In this document: in pieces, positions 26,952 to 36,751 of the stretch
Layout of the letters: every line of letters begins with the position of its first letter
Numbering within the stretch: the stretch's first letter is position 1
DNA from: an uncultured Desulfosoma sp.
Lineage (GTDB): Bacteria; Desulfobacterota; Syntrophobacteria; Syntrophobacterales; DSM-9756
NCBI GenBank assembly: GCA_937960435.1
Contig: CALGPN010000013.1
Location: forward strand, 1-41,262
Direction of reading: 5' to 3'
Length of the DNA stretch: 41,262 nucleotides
Position numbers and translations under genes: made by a program
The notes under the pieces: generated by a model
What the model was told of the DNA's origin: nothing
Seen by the model: only the letters and a program-made list of their open reading frames with translations
Database searches by the model: none

Positions 26952-28067
26952 ATGCGGAAAAGGCGACGGGTTCTAAGCATCATCCCGGCCTTGTTGCTCA
27001 TGCTTCAAGGGTGCGAAAAGCCGACAGTTCCCATAGGGTTTGCCGCGGTGCTCACGGGTCCTTATGCGGATTTGGGGATCCATGCACGAAACGGGGCGCG
27101 GCTGGCCGTAGAAGAAATCAATGAGCGAGGGGGGATAGCCGGCAGACGTTTGGAACTCATTGTCGAAAACGATGAAGGCACCGTAGAAGGAGCGCAAAAA
27201 GCGCTCAGGTTTTTAGCCGGTCATGGGGTCGTCGCTGCAATCGGCTGCATGCTCAGCACCCAGTGCCTTGGCGTTCTGCCCCTTTTGCAAGAACTGGAAC
27301 TTCCTCTGATTTCCCCTGTAGCCTCCAGCCCTTTGCTCAGCGGAAAGAAAGACTTCTTTTTCCGAATGCGTCCCGATACGGACACACCGGCTCGCGCTTT
27401 GGCGCGCTACCTGTCTGCAAAAGGTTGGCGCCGGGTCGCCGTGATTTATGATGCCAGGAACCCAACATACACGGAACCCTGGGTGAGCGTGTTTTTCGAG
27501 GCTTTGGTGTTTTTTGGCGGAGAAGTCCTGATCCGGGAACCTTTTTCGACCCTGGATGACGTCCCGACGACCCTGAGCATCCTGCGACTCTTGAACGATG
27601 CCCCGGACGTGATTCTCATTGTGGCTTCGGCGACGGACACGGCGCGAATTGTGCGTCGATTGGCGGCTTTCCAAACCACCGTGCGTCTTTTCGGTGTCGG
27701 ATGGGCTCAAACGGATCGATTGCTCACCGACGGGGGTCATCAAGTCGAGCGTTTAGTCCTGGCGACAAACGATCCGCCTATTGAGGAGGCACCTTCCGCT
27801 CGGGAGTTTGTGCGCGCATACCGCAAACGGTTCGGTTTGAGCCCCACCTTTGCCGCTGCCCGGGGTTATGATGCTCTGAGGTTCTTGGCGGCGGCTCTCC
27901 ACGTGACCCAAGGCCGCCGGGAAAATCTTGTGGAAGCTCTCAGTCGGTCATACGCTTTTGACGCTGTTTTGGGACGCCTAGCCATAGACGCCTTCGGGGA
28001 CGCCCACGGAGAAGGCTACCTTGTTGGCGTCCGCGACGGTCGTTTCGTATTGTTGGAAAAACTGTGA
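26952..28067 (+). CDS. Periplasmic ligand-binding lipoprotein (LivJ-like)
   Basis: A 371-residue type I periplasmic binding protein. It has a lipoprotein signal peptide with the lipobox LQGC, cysteine 21, so it should be anchored in the membrane. The mature part starts PIGFAAVLTGPYADLGIHARNGARLAVEEIN, the classic branched-chain amino acid/amide-binding opening, with NDEGTVEGAQKALRFL and GYDALRFLAAALHV near the end. No ABC permease or ATPase genes are adjacent; the gene ends six bases before a hybrid histidine kinase. The likely job is therefore ligand sensing in partnership with that kinase rather than uptake. AAGGAAACAGCG precedes the ATG. Confidence 0.88.
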   Translation: MRKRRRVLSIIPALLLMLQGCEKPTVPIGFAAVLTGPYADLGIHARNGARLAVEEINERGGIAGRRLELIVENDEGTVEGAQKALRFLAGHGVVAAIGCMLSTQCLGVLPLLQELELPLISPVASSPLLSGKKDFFFRMRPDTDTPARALARYLSAKGWRRVAVIYDARNPTYTEPWVSVFFEALVFFGGEVLIREPFSTLDDVPTTLSILRLLNDAPDVILIVASATDTARIVRRLAAFQTTVRLFGVGWAQTDRLLTDGGHQVERLVLATNDPPIEEAPSAREFVRAYRKRFGLSPTFAAARGYDALRFLAAALHVTQGRRENLVEALSRSYAFDAVLGRLAIDAFGDAHGEGYLVGVRDGRFVLLEKL

Positions 28068-28073
28068 GGAACC

Positions 28074-30731
28074 ATGAGCGAACGACCGCTTTTTGAGGTG
28101 ATTCGAGATTTTTTGTCCAGGCGCCTTGTCCTTCCTTTGGCTGTGTTGGCCATGGTGGCCGCCGGGGGGCTTGTGGGCTGGCGGATCAGCGCTTTGGAGC
28201 GCGAACATGAAATCATCGCCTGGGGCGTGGACAATTTTCTCACCAGTTTTCTGACCTCGGCCGATGATATTTTGAGGCTATCGGCTGTCACGACAAAAAG
28301 GATTGATGAAGTTTCCGGTAAATCTTTATGGAGTGAAACCGTCCCATTGTATCATCGGATTTTCATGGTCAGTCCAGACTCTGACACCGTTGTGAGCAAA
28401 GGAAGCGATAAACCTACCTCTCAAGCTGTTTCCCCGCCGCCCGTCTCCTACTTTCCCGAAACCGGTGTATGGCCCATCTATTCCGTACCGTACTACCGAG
28501 CCGATTTGGGGTCCGTCACCATCGCCTCCATGATTCGAGGCCGCTGGGGAAGCGTTATCGGCGAGTTGAACTTGGAGCATCTCCATCGACTCATTGCGGC
28601 CTATTTACACAAGGTGCCTCGAAGAATCCTCTGGATCACGGATCGTTACGGCAATGTCATCGTCCACCCGAATGAGCGCGCCGTGAAAGAACAAGAAAAC
28701 CTAGGCCATGAACCTTTGGTGCGCAAGGCCTTGGAGCACCCCGAAGGGACGAAACTTTTTGGGCGTTTGGCCGGGACGGCCGTCTACGGGGTCAGTTGGC
28801 GGATCGATCCTTGGGGATGGGTGGTCCTTGTGGCTTATCCCTTGGTGCCGGCACTTGTGCCGGTGCTCGGCGCAGCCGCGGTCGGCTTTTCGGTTTTCTT
28901 CGCCTTCCTTTACTTAGTTTTCCTTGGGCTCATGGGCCGACTGAACCGGTCGGTTATCGACCCCATGAAGGCGCTCAGCCGCGAAGCGAACCGATTGGCC
29001 GAGGGGCTGCGGACCAAAACCGACCCATGGCCGAATCTTGAAGGTTCCTTTGCGGAACTCAAGGTTTTTTCTCAACACTTTCAAGAAATGGGCCGTGCCG
29101 TGCAAGAGCGGGAAGACGCTCTCACGCGAAGGCAGGCCGAACTGGTACGAGCCCAAGAAGCCCTCGCCCGCAGCGAAAGTCGGTACCGGGGCATTCTCGA
29201 GAGTCTTCATGAAGCCTACTTTGAAATCAATGCAGAGGGTGTCGTGACGTTTCAAAACCAGGCATTTTGTCGGCTCATGGGATTGGACACCCCTTCGGAG
29301 ACGGCTATCTCGGTTCGGGATATGGCCGATCCCGAGACGGCCCGCGCCATTGAATCGTTTCTTGCGGAGATCGCTGCCGGACGGAAATTGGGAGAATTTA
29401 AGACGTTCCCCCTTCGGGATCGCCATGGGGCCACCAAAATGGTTGAAATCTCGGCTCGCCCCATGGAGACAGGGGGCGGGTTCGTTGGAGGTTTTCGGAT
29501 CCTAGCGCGGGATGTCACGGCGAAGATCGAAGCGGAAAGACGGGCTCAGGAGCTGGAAAAGATCATCTCCCATGCCCAAAAGATGGAGTCCCTCGGCACC
29601 TTGGCCAGCGGCATTGCCCACGAATTCAACAATCTGCTTCAGGCCATGACGGGATATCTGGATCTTCTGGAAATGCACACCGAGGCCTCGGACCGAAAGC
29701 GCCGTTGGATCGCGCGAGTCCGTGAGGCGGCAGATCGGGGTGCGGAACTGGTCCGCAGGATGCTCACTTTCGCCCGCCAGGATGAGATGACGTTGGAGCT
29801 CGTGGACATCAACGGGGTTGTCCGGGAGACCTTGGACTTTCTCAGCCGTAACATTCCCCGCATCATCCGACTGGAGGCGGACCTTGGCCCGGACGTCCCC
29901 GCCGTCTATGGGGACCGGCTGCAACTGGAACAGATCGTCATCAACCTGGTGGTCAACGCGCGGGACGCCATTGCCGAGGGCCGCGAGGGACTGATCACCG
30001 TCAGCACACGTCGGGAAAGGCGTCCGGACGGAACCGACATCGTCGTCCTAAGAGTTTCCGATACAGGACAGGGGATTGCGCCGTCCATCCGCGAGCGGAT
30101 TTTCGATCCCTTCTTCACCACCAAAGAACCCGGCAAGGGAACGGGGCTCGGCCTCTCCACCGTCTACGGGATCATGCAACGCCATGGAGGGGACGTCAGG
30201 GTCGAGAGCGAAGTGGGCCGAGGGACAACGTTTACCCTCATCTTTCCCGTGAAAAGCGTCGGGCGACAGGACGCCGACGGCACGGTGCAGGAAGCCGATG
30301 GCCGAGGCTGTGAGACGTCCCGTGAAAAGGGAAAAGGGTTTACGGTCTTGGTTGTGGACGATGAAACCACGCTTTTGGAATTTGTCGCCGAAAGCCTGGA
30401 GGCGGAAGGTTTTCGTGTTTTCACGGCCGCAAGCGGAGAAGAAGCCCTTGATCTTCTGGAAAAAAAAGGGGCGGCGGTGAATGCGGTCGTCTTGGATTTC
30501 AACATGCCCGGCATGGGAGGCGGCGCCTGCTATAAGGAAATCCGTCGAAGGTATCCCTCCATTTCGGTGGTGGTGACCAGCGGGTACACCGGCGCTTCCA
30601 TCGTGGAACATCTCGGAAAGTCCAGGAACGTTTCGGTCCTGTCAAAGCCGTATCGCATCGCCGATCTCCTTGCGGCCCTCGCCTCGTGCCGAAATGCCTT
30701 GCTCCCGGCGCCCGCCGCCGCCCGTTCATAA
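28074..30731 (+). CDS. Hybrid sensor histidine kinase (periplasmic sensor, PAS, REC)
   Basis: An 885-residue membrane kinase. A transmembrane helix at about 19-36 and a second at about 262-290 enclose a periplasmic Cache-like domain. A HAMP-like linker ([21 protein letters not shown]) and a PAS domain (about 365-490) follow. The HisKA box has phosphoacceptor H516 in [11 protein letters not shown]. The ATPase domain carries the N box ([11 protein letters not shown]), the G1 box (DTGQGIA) and the G2 box ([12 protein letters not shown]). A C-terminal receiver domain has phosphoacceptor D808 ([12 protein letters not shown]) and K in LSKPYR. Six bases separate it from the binding lipoprotein gene, so the two probably form one sensory unit. 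No response regulator with an output domain is adjacent. Confidence 0.93.
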   Translation: MSERPLFEVIRDFLSRRLVLPLAVLAMVAAGGLVGWRISALEREHEIIAWGVDNFLTSFLTSADDILRLSAVTTKRIDEVSGKSLWSETVPLYHRIFMVSPDSDTVVSKGSDKPTSQAVSPPPVSYFPETGVWPIYSVPYYRADLGSVTIASMIRGRWGSVIGELNLEHLHRLIAAYLHKVPRRILWITDRYGNVIVHPNERAVKEQENLGHEPLVRKALEHPEGTKLFGRLAGTAVYGVSWRIDPWGWVVLVAYPLVPALVPVLGAAAVGFSVFFAFLYLVFLGLMGRLNRSVIDPMKALSREANRLAEGLRTKTDPWPNLEGSFAELKVFSQHFQEMGRAVQEREDALTRRQAELVRAQEALARSESRYRGILESLHEAYFEINAEGVVTFQNQAFCRLMGLDTPSETAISVRDMADPETARAIESFLAEIAAGRKLGEFKTFPLRDRHGATKMVEISARPMETGGGFVGGFRILARDVTAKIEAERRAQELEKIISHAQKMESLGTLASGIAHEFNNLLQAMTGYLDLLEMHTEASDRKRRWIARVREAADRGAELVRRMLTFARQDEMTLELVDINGVVRETLDFLSRNIPRIIRLEADLGPDVPAVYGDRLQLEQIVINLVVNARDAIAEGREGLITVSTRRERRPDGTDIVVLRVSDTGQGIAPSIRERIFDPFFTTKEPGKGTGLGLSTVYGIMQRHGGDVRVESEVGRGTTFTLIFPVKSVGRQDADGTVQEADGRGCETSREKGKGFTVLVVDDETTLLEFVAESLEAEGFRVFTAASGEEALDLLEKKGAAVNAVVLDFNMPGMGGGACYKEIRRRYPSISVVVTSGYTGASIVEHLGKSRNVSVLSKPYRIADLLAALASCRNALLPAPAAARS

Positions 30732-30773
30732 GACATCCCAAACCTTTGTCCGGCCGGATCTTGAGATTCTTCG

Positions 30774-30828
30774 TTGACAACCCCTCCGGGTCGCGATACG
30801 AAGCATCGCTGATGCACAAGATGCACAA
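30774..30828 (+). promoter_or_regulatory. Hdr-operon promoter with adjoining repeats
   Basis: TTGACA (30774-30779) and TACGAA (30797-30802) at 17-base spacing make a fair sigma-70 promoter with a poor -10 box. Immediately downstream is GCATC-GCT-GATGC (30803-30815) and a perfect tandem repeat of the nonamer GATGCACAA (30811-30819 and 30820-30828). These repeats sit where transcription should begin, which suits an operator. The gene starts at 30850. Confidence 0.5.
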
Positions 30829-30849
30829 CAACCGGAAGGACTTTGTGCC

Positions 30850-31350
30850 ATGAGTGAACGAGACCGGCTGTTTTCCGCCTCGGTGGTCGTCTTCGGATGC
30901 GGCAACACCCTTTTCGGGGATGACGGGTTTGGCCCGGCGGTGGCCGAAAGGTTGGCAGCCCATCCCCGCCTCCCGGCTCATGTGTGCGTGTTGGATGCCG
31001 GAACGGCCGTCAGCGACCTTTTGTTCGACATGGTGCTTCTGAAGGAAAAGCCCAAGAGGCTTTTCATTGTGGACGCCGTGCAGGTACCGGGGCGCGATCC
31101 TGGGGAACTTTTCTGGCTTTCGCCCCACGCCGTGCCGTCGCCGAAGCGGGCGGATTTTCTCATGCACCAGTTCCCGTCGGCGGACCTTTTGCACGAACTT
31201 GCGGAAGAAGGGGGGGTACAAGTGTCTATTCTCGCGGTTCAGGCGGCGGTTCTCCCCGATCATGTGGCTCCGGGGTTGTCGGCGCTCGTCGCCGGGGCGG
31301 TGCCCCAAGCCGTCGAACTTCTTCTGCGCCGGGTGGGGGTGGAGTCATGA
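30850..31350 (+). CDS. Hydrogenase-type maturation protease (HycI/FrhD-like)
   Basis: A 166-residue endopeptidase of the family that trims the C-terminus of nickel hydrogenase large subunits. The opening motif GCGNTLFGDDGFGPAVAERL is at residues 16-35, VLDAGTAVSDLLF gives a second conserved Asp, and MHQFPSADLL supplies the histidine region. It leads an Hdr operon and its stop overlaps the start of the next gene (ATGA). No hydrogenase large subunit gene is in the window, so its substrate is either encoded elsewhere or it has a different role with the Hdr proteins. GGAAGGA precedes the ATG at some distance. Confidence 0.85.
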   Translation: MSERDRLFSASVVVFGCGNTLFGDDGFGPAVAERLAAHPRLPAHVCVLDAGTAVSDLLFDMVLLKEKPKRLFIVDAVQVPGRDPGELFWLSPHAVPSPKRADFLMHQFPSADLLHELAEEGGVQVSILAVQAAVLPDHVAPGLSALVAGAVPQAVELLLRRVGVES

Positions 31351-32819
31351 TCGTCGTGCAAATCGGCCGTTTGGCGGAACAGCTCGGCGTGCATCGAAAC
31401 ACCATCCGAAACTGGATCCGAAGCGGTCGGCTGCCGGCGCGTCGTGTGCCGGGAAAGCGTTACTTGGTGGACGAAGAGGAGTTCATCAAGCTGTGCCATG
31501 CGTACGGTTTGGACGCTTCGGCCTTGCAAATTCGGCGGGTTTCCGCCGCGTCTTCGCCGTTATCGGAGGCGGAAGAGAATTGGGATGCCGAGACGGTTTT
31601 GATTCCTCGCTCCCAAGGGCCTCGCCTCTTGGTCCAAGGAGTCAGTGTGTGCCTCACCTGCGGCAGTTGTGCCGGGGTGTGTCCCATTGCCGGGGTGGAC
31701 GATTGGGATCCGCGGAAAGTCGTGCGCATGGCCGTCTTGGGTCTGGAAGAGGACCTGGTGGCGGCCTCCTGGCCGTGGAAGTGCACCTTGTGCGCGAAGT
31801 GCGAGCAGGCATGCCCCATGGGGGTGGACATCACAGGGCTCATCATGGCGGTGCGAGCGGCTCGGGAGCGGGACAAGGTGCCCGGTGCGTTACACAAGGG
31901 CGTTGTCACCATGATGGAGACGGGAAACAATCTCGGCATCCCTCGGGAGGATTTCGTGGCCTGCTGTGAGGCCGTGGCTCAGGAACTGGCCGAGGAAGAA
32001 TGCCCCGGATTCCAAGTGCCTTTGGATGTCAAAGGCGCGCGGCTCTTGGTGACGGTCAACTCCAAGGAGCCTTTTGCGGAGCCGAGGGGGATGAAACACT
32101 GGTGGAAGATTTTTTATGCCGCCGGGGAGTCCTGGACGATCCCCACGGAAAACTGGGACGGGGTCCAATGGGGAGCCTACACGGGCGATGACGAGGCGGT
32201 GCGCCTCGGTGTCGGACGCATCGTGGAGGCCATGCATCGGTTACAGGTTGAAGAGCTGCTTTTACCCGAGTGCGGCCATGCCTACTATGCGGTCCGCATG
32301 GCGCTGAACCGCTGGTACGCCGAGGAATCCCGTCGATTCCGTGTGCTCACGCTTTTTGATCTCCTGAAGGACTATATCGACAAGGGGCGCATCCAACTTC
32401 GCGCCCAGCCCTTTCCCGTGACGGCCACGTACCATGATCCCTGTCATGTGACGCGCAAGTCCGCCAAGGCTTTCGGCAAGGCTTATGACAAAGAAGCGCG
32501 GGAGATCGTCCGTCGATGCTGCGCGGAATTTGTGGAAATGGTGCCCAACCGTGAAGACGCTTACTGCTGCGGGGCCGGCGGAGGCCTTGCGGCTTTGCCG
32601 TTTCATGAGGAGCGGGTTTTCCATGGACGCCACAAGGCGCACCAGATCCGACGCACTGGCGCGGCGCTGGTGGTCACATCGTGTCACAACTGCCGCGACC
32701 AGATTCTGAAAAGTCTCCGGAAGGAATACGATCTTTCGGTGGAAGTGAAACTCTTGTGGGAACTGGTGGCGGAAGCCCTGATTGTCCCTCCGAATGCACG
32801 TCAAGGGGAGATTATATGA
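31347..32819 (+). CDS. HTH DNA-binding domain fused to HdrC/HdrB-like iron-sulfur protein
   Basis: A 490-residue fusion. Residues 3-50 ([20 protein letters not shown], then [20 protein letters not shown]) are an excisionase/MerR-type helix-turn-helix. Two HdrC-type 4Fe-4S motifs follow: C102-C105-C108-C112 and C146-C149-C152-C156. An HdrB/DsrK-like half then runs to the end; its C-terminal CCG domain keeps C366 (YHDPCHVTR), C407-C408 (CCGAGGG) and C446-C449 (SCHNC), while the first CCG domain has lost its cysteine pattern. The start at 31347 overlaps the protease stop; the open frame reaches much further upstream but only through the protease gene in another frame. Its stop overlaps hdrA (ATGA). 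Likely roles are thiol/disulfide electron transfer with HdrA plus a possible DNA-binding, redox-sensing function. The fusion is clearly in one continuous frame. Confidence 0.88.
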   Translation: MIVVQIGRLAEQLGVHRNTIRNWIRSGRLPARRVPGKRYLVDEEEFIKLCHAYGLDASALQIRRVSAASSPLSEAEENWDAETVLIPRSQGPRLLVQGVSVCLTCGSCAGVCPIAGVDDWDPRKVVRMAVLGLEEDLVAASWPWKCTLCAKCEQACPMGVDITGLIMAVRAARERDKVPGALHKGVVTMMETGNNLGIPREDFVACCEAVAQELAEEECPGFQVPLDVKGARLLVTVNSKEPFAEPRGMKHWWKIFYAAGESWTIPTENWDGVQWGAYTGDDEAVRLGVGRIVEAMHRLQVEELLLPECGHAYYAVRMALNRWYAEESRRFRVLTLFDLLKDYIDKGRIQLRAQPFPVTATYHDPCHVTRKSAKAFGKAYDKEAREIVRRCCAEFVEMVPNREDAYCCGAGGGLAALPFHEERVFHGRHKAHQIRRTGAALVVTSCHNCRDQILKSLRKEYDLSVEVKLLWELVAEALIVPPNARQGEII

Positions 32820-35800
32820 TACGTCAAAAGGTGGGAGCCGTCCTCGTGGTCGGCGGCGGCATTTCCGGCCTGCAGGCGGCTTTGGATTTGGCCGAAGCCG
32901 GCTACTTCGTCTACCTCGTGGAAAAAGGCGGCGCCATCGGCGGAACCATGGCCCGCTTGGACAAGACCTTTCCCACCAACGAATGCGCCATGTGAATCCT
33001 GGCGCCCAAGCTGGTGGAGTGCGGTCGGCACTTCAATATTGAATTGATGACCCTGACGGAGTTGGAGCGCTTGGAAGGGGAGGCGCCCCGATTCCAAGCG
33101 ACGTTGCGGCAGCGGCCCCGATACGTGGATCCGAAACGTTGTGTGGCCTGCGGGGAGTGCGCCCGTGTGTGCCCCGTGACGGTCAAGGATCCTCGATGCG
33201 GCCCCTGGGCGCAGCGCTCCGCCGTTTTCCTCAGCTATCCGCAAGCCGTTCCCTTGACCTACCAGATCGACAGCCGCCGATGCCTTTATTTTCAAAAGGG
33301 GACATGCCGGGCGTGCGAAAAGGTGTGCCCGGCCCATGCGATTCGCCTTGACGATCGGGAGCGATGGGTGACGGTGAGCGTCGGTTCGGTGATCGTTGCG
33401 CCGGGGTTTGAGCCCCATGAACCACGGTCTCGAAACCCCTGGGGTTATGGTTTATTCCCCGACGTGGTGACTTCCTATGCCTGGGAACGAATGCTCGCCG
33501 CGACAGGCTCAGATGGACGGCGGCTTGTGAGACCTTCGGACGGGAAACGCATCCGAAAAGTGGCTTTCGTGCAGTGTGTGGGCAGTCGTGACGAGACAGG
33601 CAAAGGCCGTCCGTATTGTTCCTCGGTGTGCTGCATGACCGCCGTCAAGGAAGCTTCCATGGCCTTGGAATGCGATCCTTCGCTGAACGTGGCCGTTTTT
33701 TATATGGACATGCGCACGACCGGTAAAGATTTTGAGCGTTATTACAACGGGGTGAAGGATCGCGGCGTGCGGTTCCTCCCGTGCCGCATGCCCGGTGTGG
33801 AGCCGGCGGACGATGCGGGCCTTGTGGTGCAATATATCTCCGAAGAGGGACGACGCGCTCGGGAACTTTTTGATCTCGTTGTCCTTTCCGTCGGTTTGGA
33901 GGTGCCTCCGGCGAGTCGGGACCTCTGCGAACGTCTGGGGATAGAAAGCGATGCGCGTGGTTTTGTGCAAACCTCCTCCTTTGAACCTGTGAATACCTCC
34001 CGACCGGGCATTTATGCCTGCGGCACGGCCACGGGCCCCAAGGATATCGCTCAAGCGGTTCTGGAGGGCTCGGCGGCGGCCGCGGCGGCGGCCATCCCTT
34101 TGGCCGACGTGCGCAATAGTCTTTCGCGGCTGAGAGATTTTCCGGAAGAACGTCCCGTGGCCGGCCAGGCGCCTCGAGTGGGGGTTTTCGTGTGCCATTG
34201 CGGGTCCAACATCGCCGGCGTCGTGGACGTGGAAGAAGTGGCTCGGGCGGCCTCACGCTTGCCTTATGTCATCCATGTGGAGCGAAAGCTGTTTGCGTGT
34301 TCCCATGACAGCCAGGAACTGATCCGCAGGCGCATCGAAGAATTTGGACTCAACCGGGTTGTGGTGGCGGCCTGTTCGCCCGTGACCCACGAGAACCTCT
34401 TCCGAGAGACCCTGAAGAACGCCGGGCTGAATGAATATCTATTCGAGATGGCCAACATTCGGAACCAATCGGCATGGGTCCATGGGAAAGATCCCCGGGC
34501 GGCGACGGACACCGCGGTCGATCTGGTGCGCATGGCGGTGGCCAAGGTCAGTGTGCAGGAACCTCTGCCGCCGGTGACCGTCAACGTGAATCCCACGGTT
34601 CTCATTATCGGTGGCGGTGTGGCGGGCTTGACGACGGCGCTGGGATTGGCCGATCAAGGCTTTCCGGTGCATCTTGTGGAAAAGAGTTCTCAGCTAGGGG
34701 GAAACGCCCGACATCTGTTCCGCACATGGAAAGGGGAAAATATCGCCGATTTCGTGCATCGGTTGACGGCTCGGGTCCGCTTGCACCCCTACATCAGCGT
34801 CTATCTCAAGAGCGAAGTGACGGCGGCGGAGGGGTCGGTGGGACATTTCCGATCCCTCATCAAGAAAGGCTCGGCGACCATCAGTGTGGAACACGGGGTG
34901 ACGGTGTTGGCTGTGGGGGGGACGGCCTATAAGCCTGAGGGCTACGGATACGCCGAGTCTCAAAGGGTTCTCACGGCTGTCGAATTTGACAAGCTCAGGG
35001 CCGTGGGCGATGAGCGCATCACAGGCGCCAAAAGTTTTGTATTTATCCAATGCGTTGGGTCCCGCGAGCCCGAAAGGCCTTATTGTTCTCGAGTTTGCTG
35101 CACCCACTCCATTCAGGCGGCGGTGGAACTCAAAGAAGAAGATCCTGCTCGGGAAATCTCCATCTTGTATCGGGATGTGCGCACCTACGGGCTGAGGGAA
35201 TCGCTTTACAAAGAAGCTCGAGAAAAAGGCGTGCTTTTCATTAAATATGAAGGTCACCACAAACCGACGGTGCGTCTCGGTCCGAACGAGTTGTACGTGA
35301 GGGTGACGGATCACGTGCTCCATACACCCATGACCTTGCGAGCCGATGTGGTCATTCTGGCCACGGCTATTGTGCCGCAGCCGGACGTAGCGGCATTGGC
35401 CAAGATATACAAGCTTCCTGTGAATGCCGATGGATTTTTCCAGGAGGCTCATGCCAAGCTGAGGCCTGTGGAGTTTCTGACGGAAGGGATCTTCCTGGTG
35501 GGGTTGGCTCATTACCCCAAGCCGTTGGACGAGGTCATCGCCCAGGCTCAGGCGGTGACGGCCCGAGCTGCGGCGGTGCTGGCCACGCGTCGAAAGACTC
35601 TCGATGCCATCAAGGCCCATATTGTCGCGGAAAACTGTGACAGCTGCGCCCTGTGTCTGGATGTGTGCCCTTTTCAAGCCATTCGGTGGAAGGAAAATCA
35701 AAAGAAGTCCAGAGATTCCGATGAGGAGCAGCGCGTGCCCGAAGTGAACACGGCGTTGTGCAAAGGATGCGGTATTTGTGAAGCCACGTGCCCTAAAGAC

Positions 35801-35908
35801 GGCATTCGGGTGGCGGGATTCAACGGGCACCAATTGTCCCGTCAAGTGCGAGCGCTTTTGCGGCCGGAAGAGATCGAGGCGCCGACATGGGTTTCGCAAA
35901 CGGTGTGA
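32816..35908 (+). CDS. hdrA: Tandem HdrA flavoprotein, selenocysteine-containing
   Basis: HdrA carries the FAD of heterodisulfide-reductase-type electron-bifurcating complexes. The frame is continuous from the ATG at 32816 to 35908 if the in-frame TGA at 32993-32995 is read as selenocysteine: 1030 residues with Sec60 in [19 protein letters not shown], where other HdrA proteins have Cys. A SECIS hairpin follows (33016-33034). The first unit has GGGISG (13-18), ferredoxin cysteines C109-C112-C115-C119 and a CRACEKVCP motif, and the CVGSRDE/YCSSVCC cluster region. A second HdrA unit begins near residue 455-600 ([20 protein letters not shown]; second [17 protein letters not shown]) but lacks the NECAM-Cys motif. 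Two 4Fe-4S ferredoxin motifs ([24 protein letters not shown]) end the protein. It overlaps both neighbours. Without Sec insertion it would stop after 59 residues. Confidence 0.92.
33016..33034 (+). promoter_or_regulatory. Bacterial SECIS element in hdrA
   Basis: GGAGTGC (33016-33022) and GCACTTC (33028-33034) form a 7-bp stem (one G-U pair) closing the pentaloop GGTCG, 20 bases after the UGA. The GGUC in the loop above a UGC/GCA-type stem resembles the E. coli fdhF SECIS (loop AGGUCU), which SelB recognises. Distance from the UGA to the loop, about 27 bases, is within the usual range for bacteria. Confidence 0.75.
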
Positions 35909-36291
35909 GGATTGTCGTCTTTGCATGCCATTGGTGTGCCTACAGCGCTGCGGACTTAGCCGGAACCCGGCGTTTGGAGTATCCGGAAAGTGTGCGGATT
36001 GTGCGGGTCATGTGTTCCGGCATGGTCCATCCAAAACTCGTGATGGAGACCTTCGCCCTCGGGGCGGATGGGGTCCTTGTTATGGGATGCCGCTTAGGTG
36101 AATGCCATTACAAAGAGGGCAATATCCGGGCGGAGGCTCGGCGGACGGTGATTCAAGAGATGATGGAAGCGATGGGTGTGGAACCGGAACGGTTCGACAT
36201 GGTGTGGTGCGCCTCGTCGGAGGCGGAGACTTTTGTCGAGGCGTGTCGAGCCATGGCCAAGACTGTGGAAACCTTGGGGGTTCGGCGTTGA
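35887..36291 (+). CDS. mvhD: MvhD-type iron-sulfur electron-transfer protein
   Basis: A 134-residue [2Fe-2S] protein that passes electrons between a hydrogenase (or formate dehydrogenase) and HdrA in methanogens. Cysteines are in VVFACHWCAYSAADLAG, VMCSGMVHPK, GCRLGECHY and MVWCASSEAE, the family pattern; none is replaced by a UGA. The start at 35887 overlaps the hdrA stop by 22 bases, so the two are translationally coupled. The electron donor or acceptor is not encoded here. Confidence 0.93.
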   Translation: MGFANGVRIVVFACHWCAYSAADLAGTRRLEYPESVRIVRVMCSGMVHPKLVMETFALGADGVLVMGCRLGECHYKEGNIRAEARRTVIQEMMEAMGVEPERFDMVWCASSEAETFVEACRAMAKTVETLGVRR

Positions 36292-36398
36292 AAGGCATGA
36301 ACATCCGCGGTGATGCCGGAAGTTTTGCCGACCCAGAGCGGTGATTTCGACGTGATGCTGAAAAGTTTTGAGAACGAAGGCCAAGGCCGGGAGGGCCT

Positions 36399-36656
36399 AT
36401 GACAATGGGAGAGAAACCCTTTCCTTTCTGCGTCCGGGCCCGACGCGTGGATACCAAGTGCGGCTTCCTCGGGCACATGACGGTGGATGAGATTCGGGAG
36501 CGTATCCTAGGGGATCAAGTCAACGTGACATGCCCCGAGTGCGGAGAAATTCACCTGACCGTGGAAGATGCCGAAGCGGCCGCGGCACGCAGGGTCCGGG
36601 ACTCGGCGCGGTTCAAGAAACTCCTGGAAGAAACCGGCGAAACGGAGATCCCTTAA
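36399..36656 (+). CDS. Small CxxC protein of unknown function
   Basis: An 85-residue protein starting at an ATG with GGGAGGG just upstream. It has C11 and C20, then TCPECGEIHLTVEDAEAAAA with a CxxC knuckle, and ends in a charged helix (RVRDSARFKKLLEETGETE). This could be a small zinc ribbon or a redox protein. It lies 107 bases after mvhD on the same strand and may belong to the Hdr operon. I do not recognise the family. Confidence 0.6.
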   Translation: MTMGEKPFPFCVRARRVDTKCGFLGHMTVDEIRERILGDQVNVTCPECGEIHLTVEDAEAAAARRVRDSARFKKLLEETGETEIP

Positions 36657-36751
36657 AGGGCGGCACCTCACAGATACAGCGTGCCCGAGAAGTTCTCGGA
36701 GGCCATGTGCCCTGGGGGGCGCAGCGGCACAGGGCTCCCAATGGGGGGGAC

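Noticed and set aside
30984-31346. An N-terminal extension of the HTH-Hdr protein (open frame of 611 codons).
   Set aside because: The extra codons overlap the maturation protease in another frame and give low-complexity Gly/Arg/Ser sequence; the ATG at 31347 overlaps the protease stop as in a coupled operon.
32681-32995. A truncated HdrA (stop at 32993) or a frameshifted hdrA pseudogene.
   Set aside because: Sequence on both sides of the TGA is in the same frame and matches HdrA continuously, the TGA stands at the Cys/Sec position, and a SECIS-like hairpin follows. Selenocysteine explains it better than a mutation.
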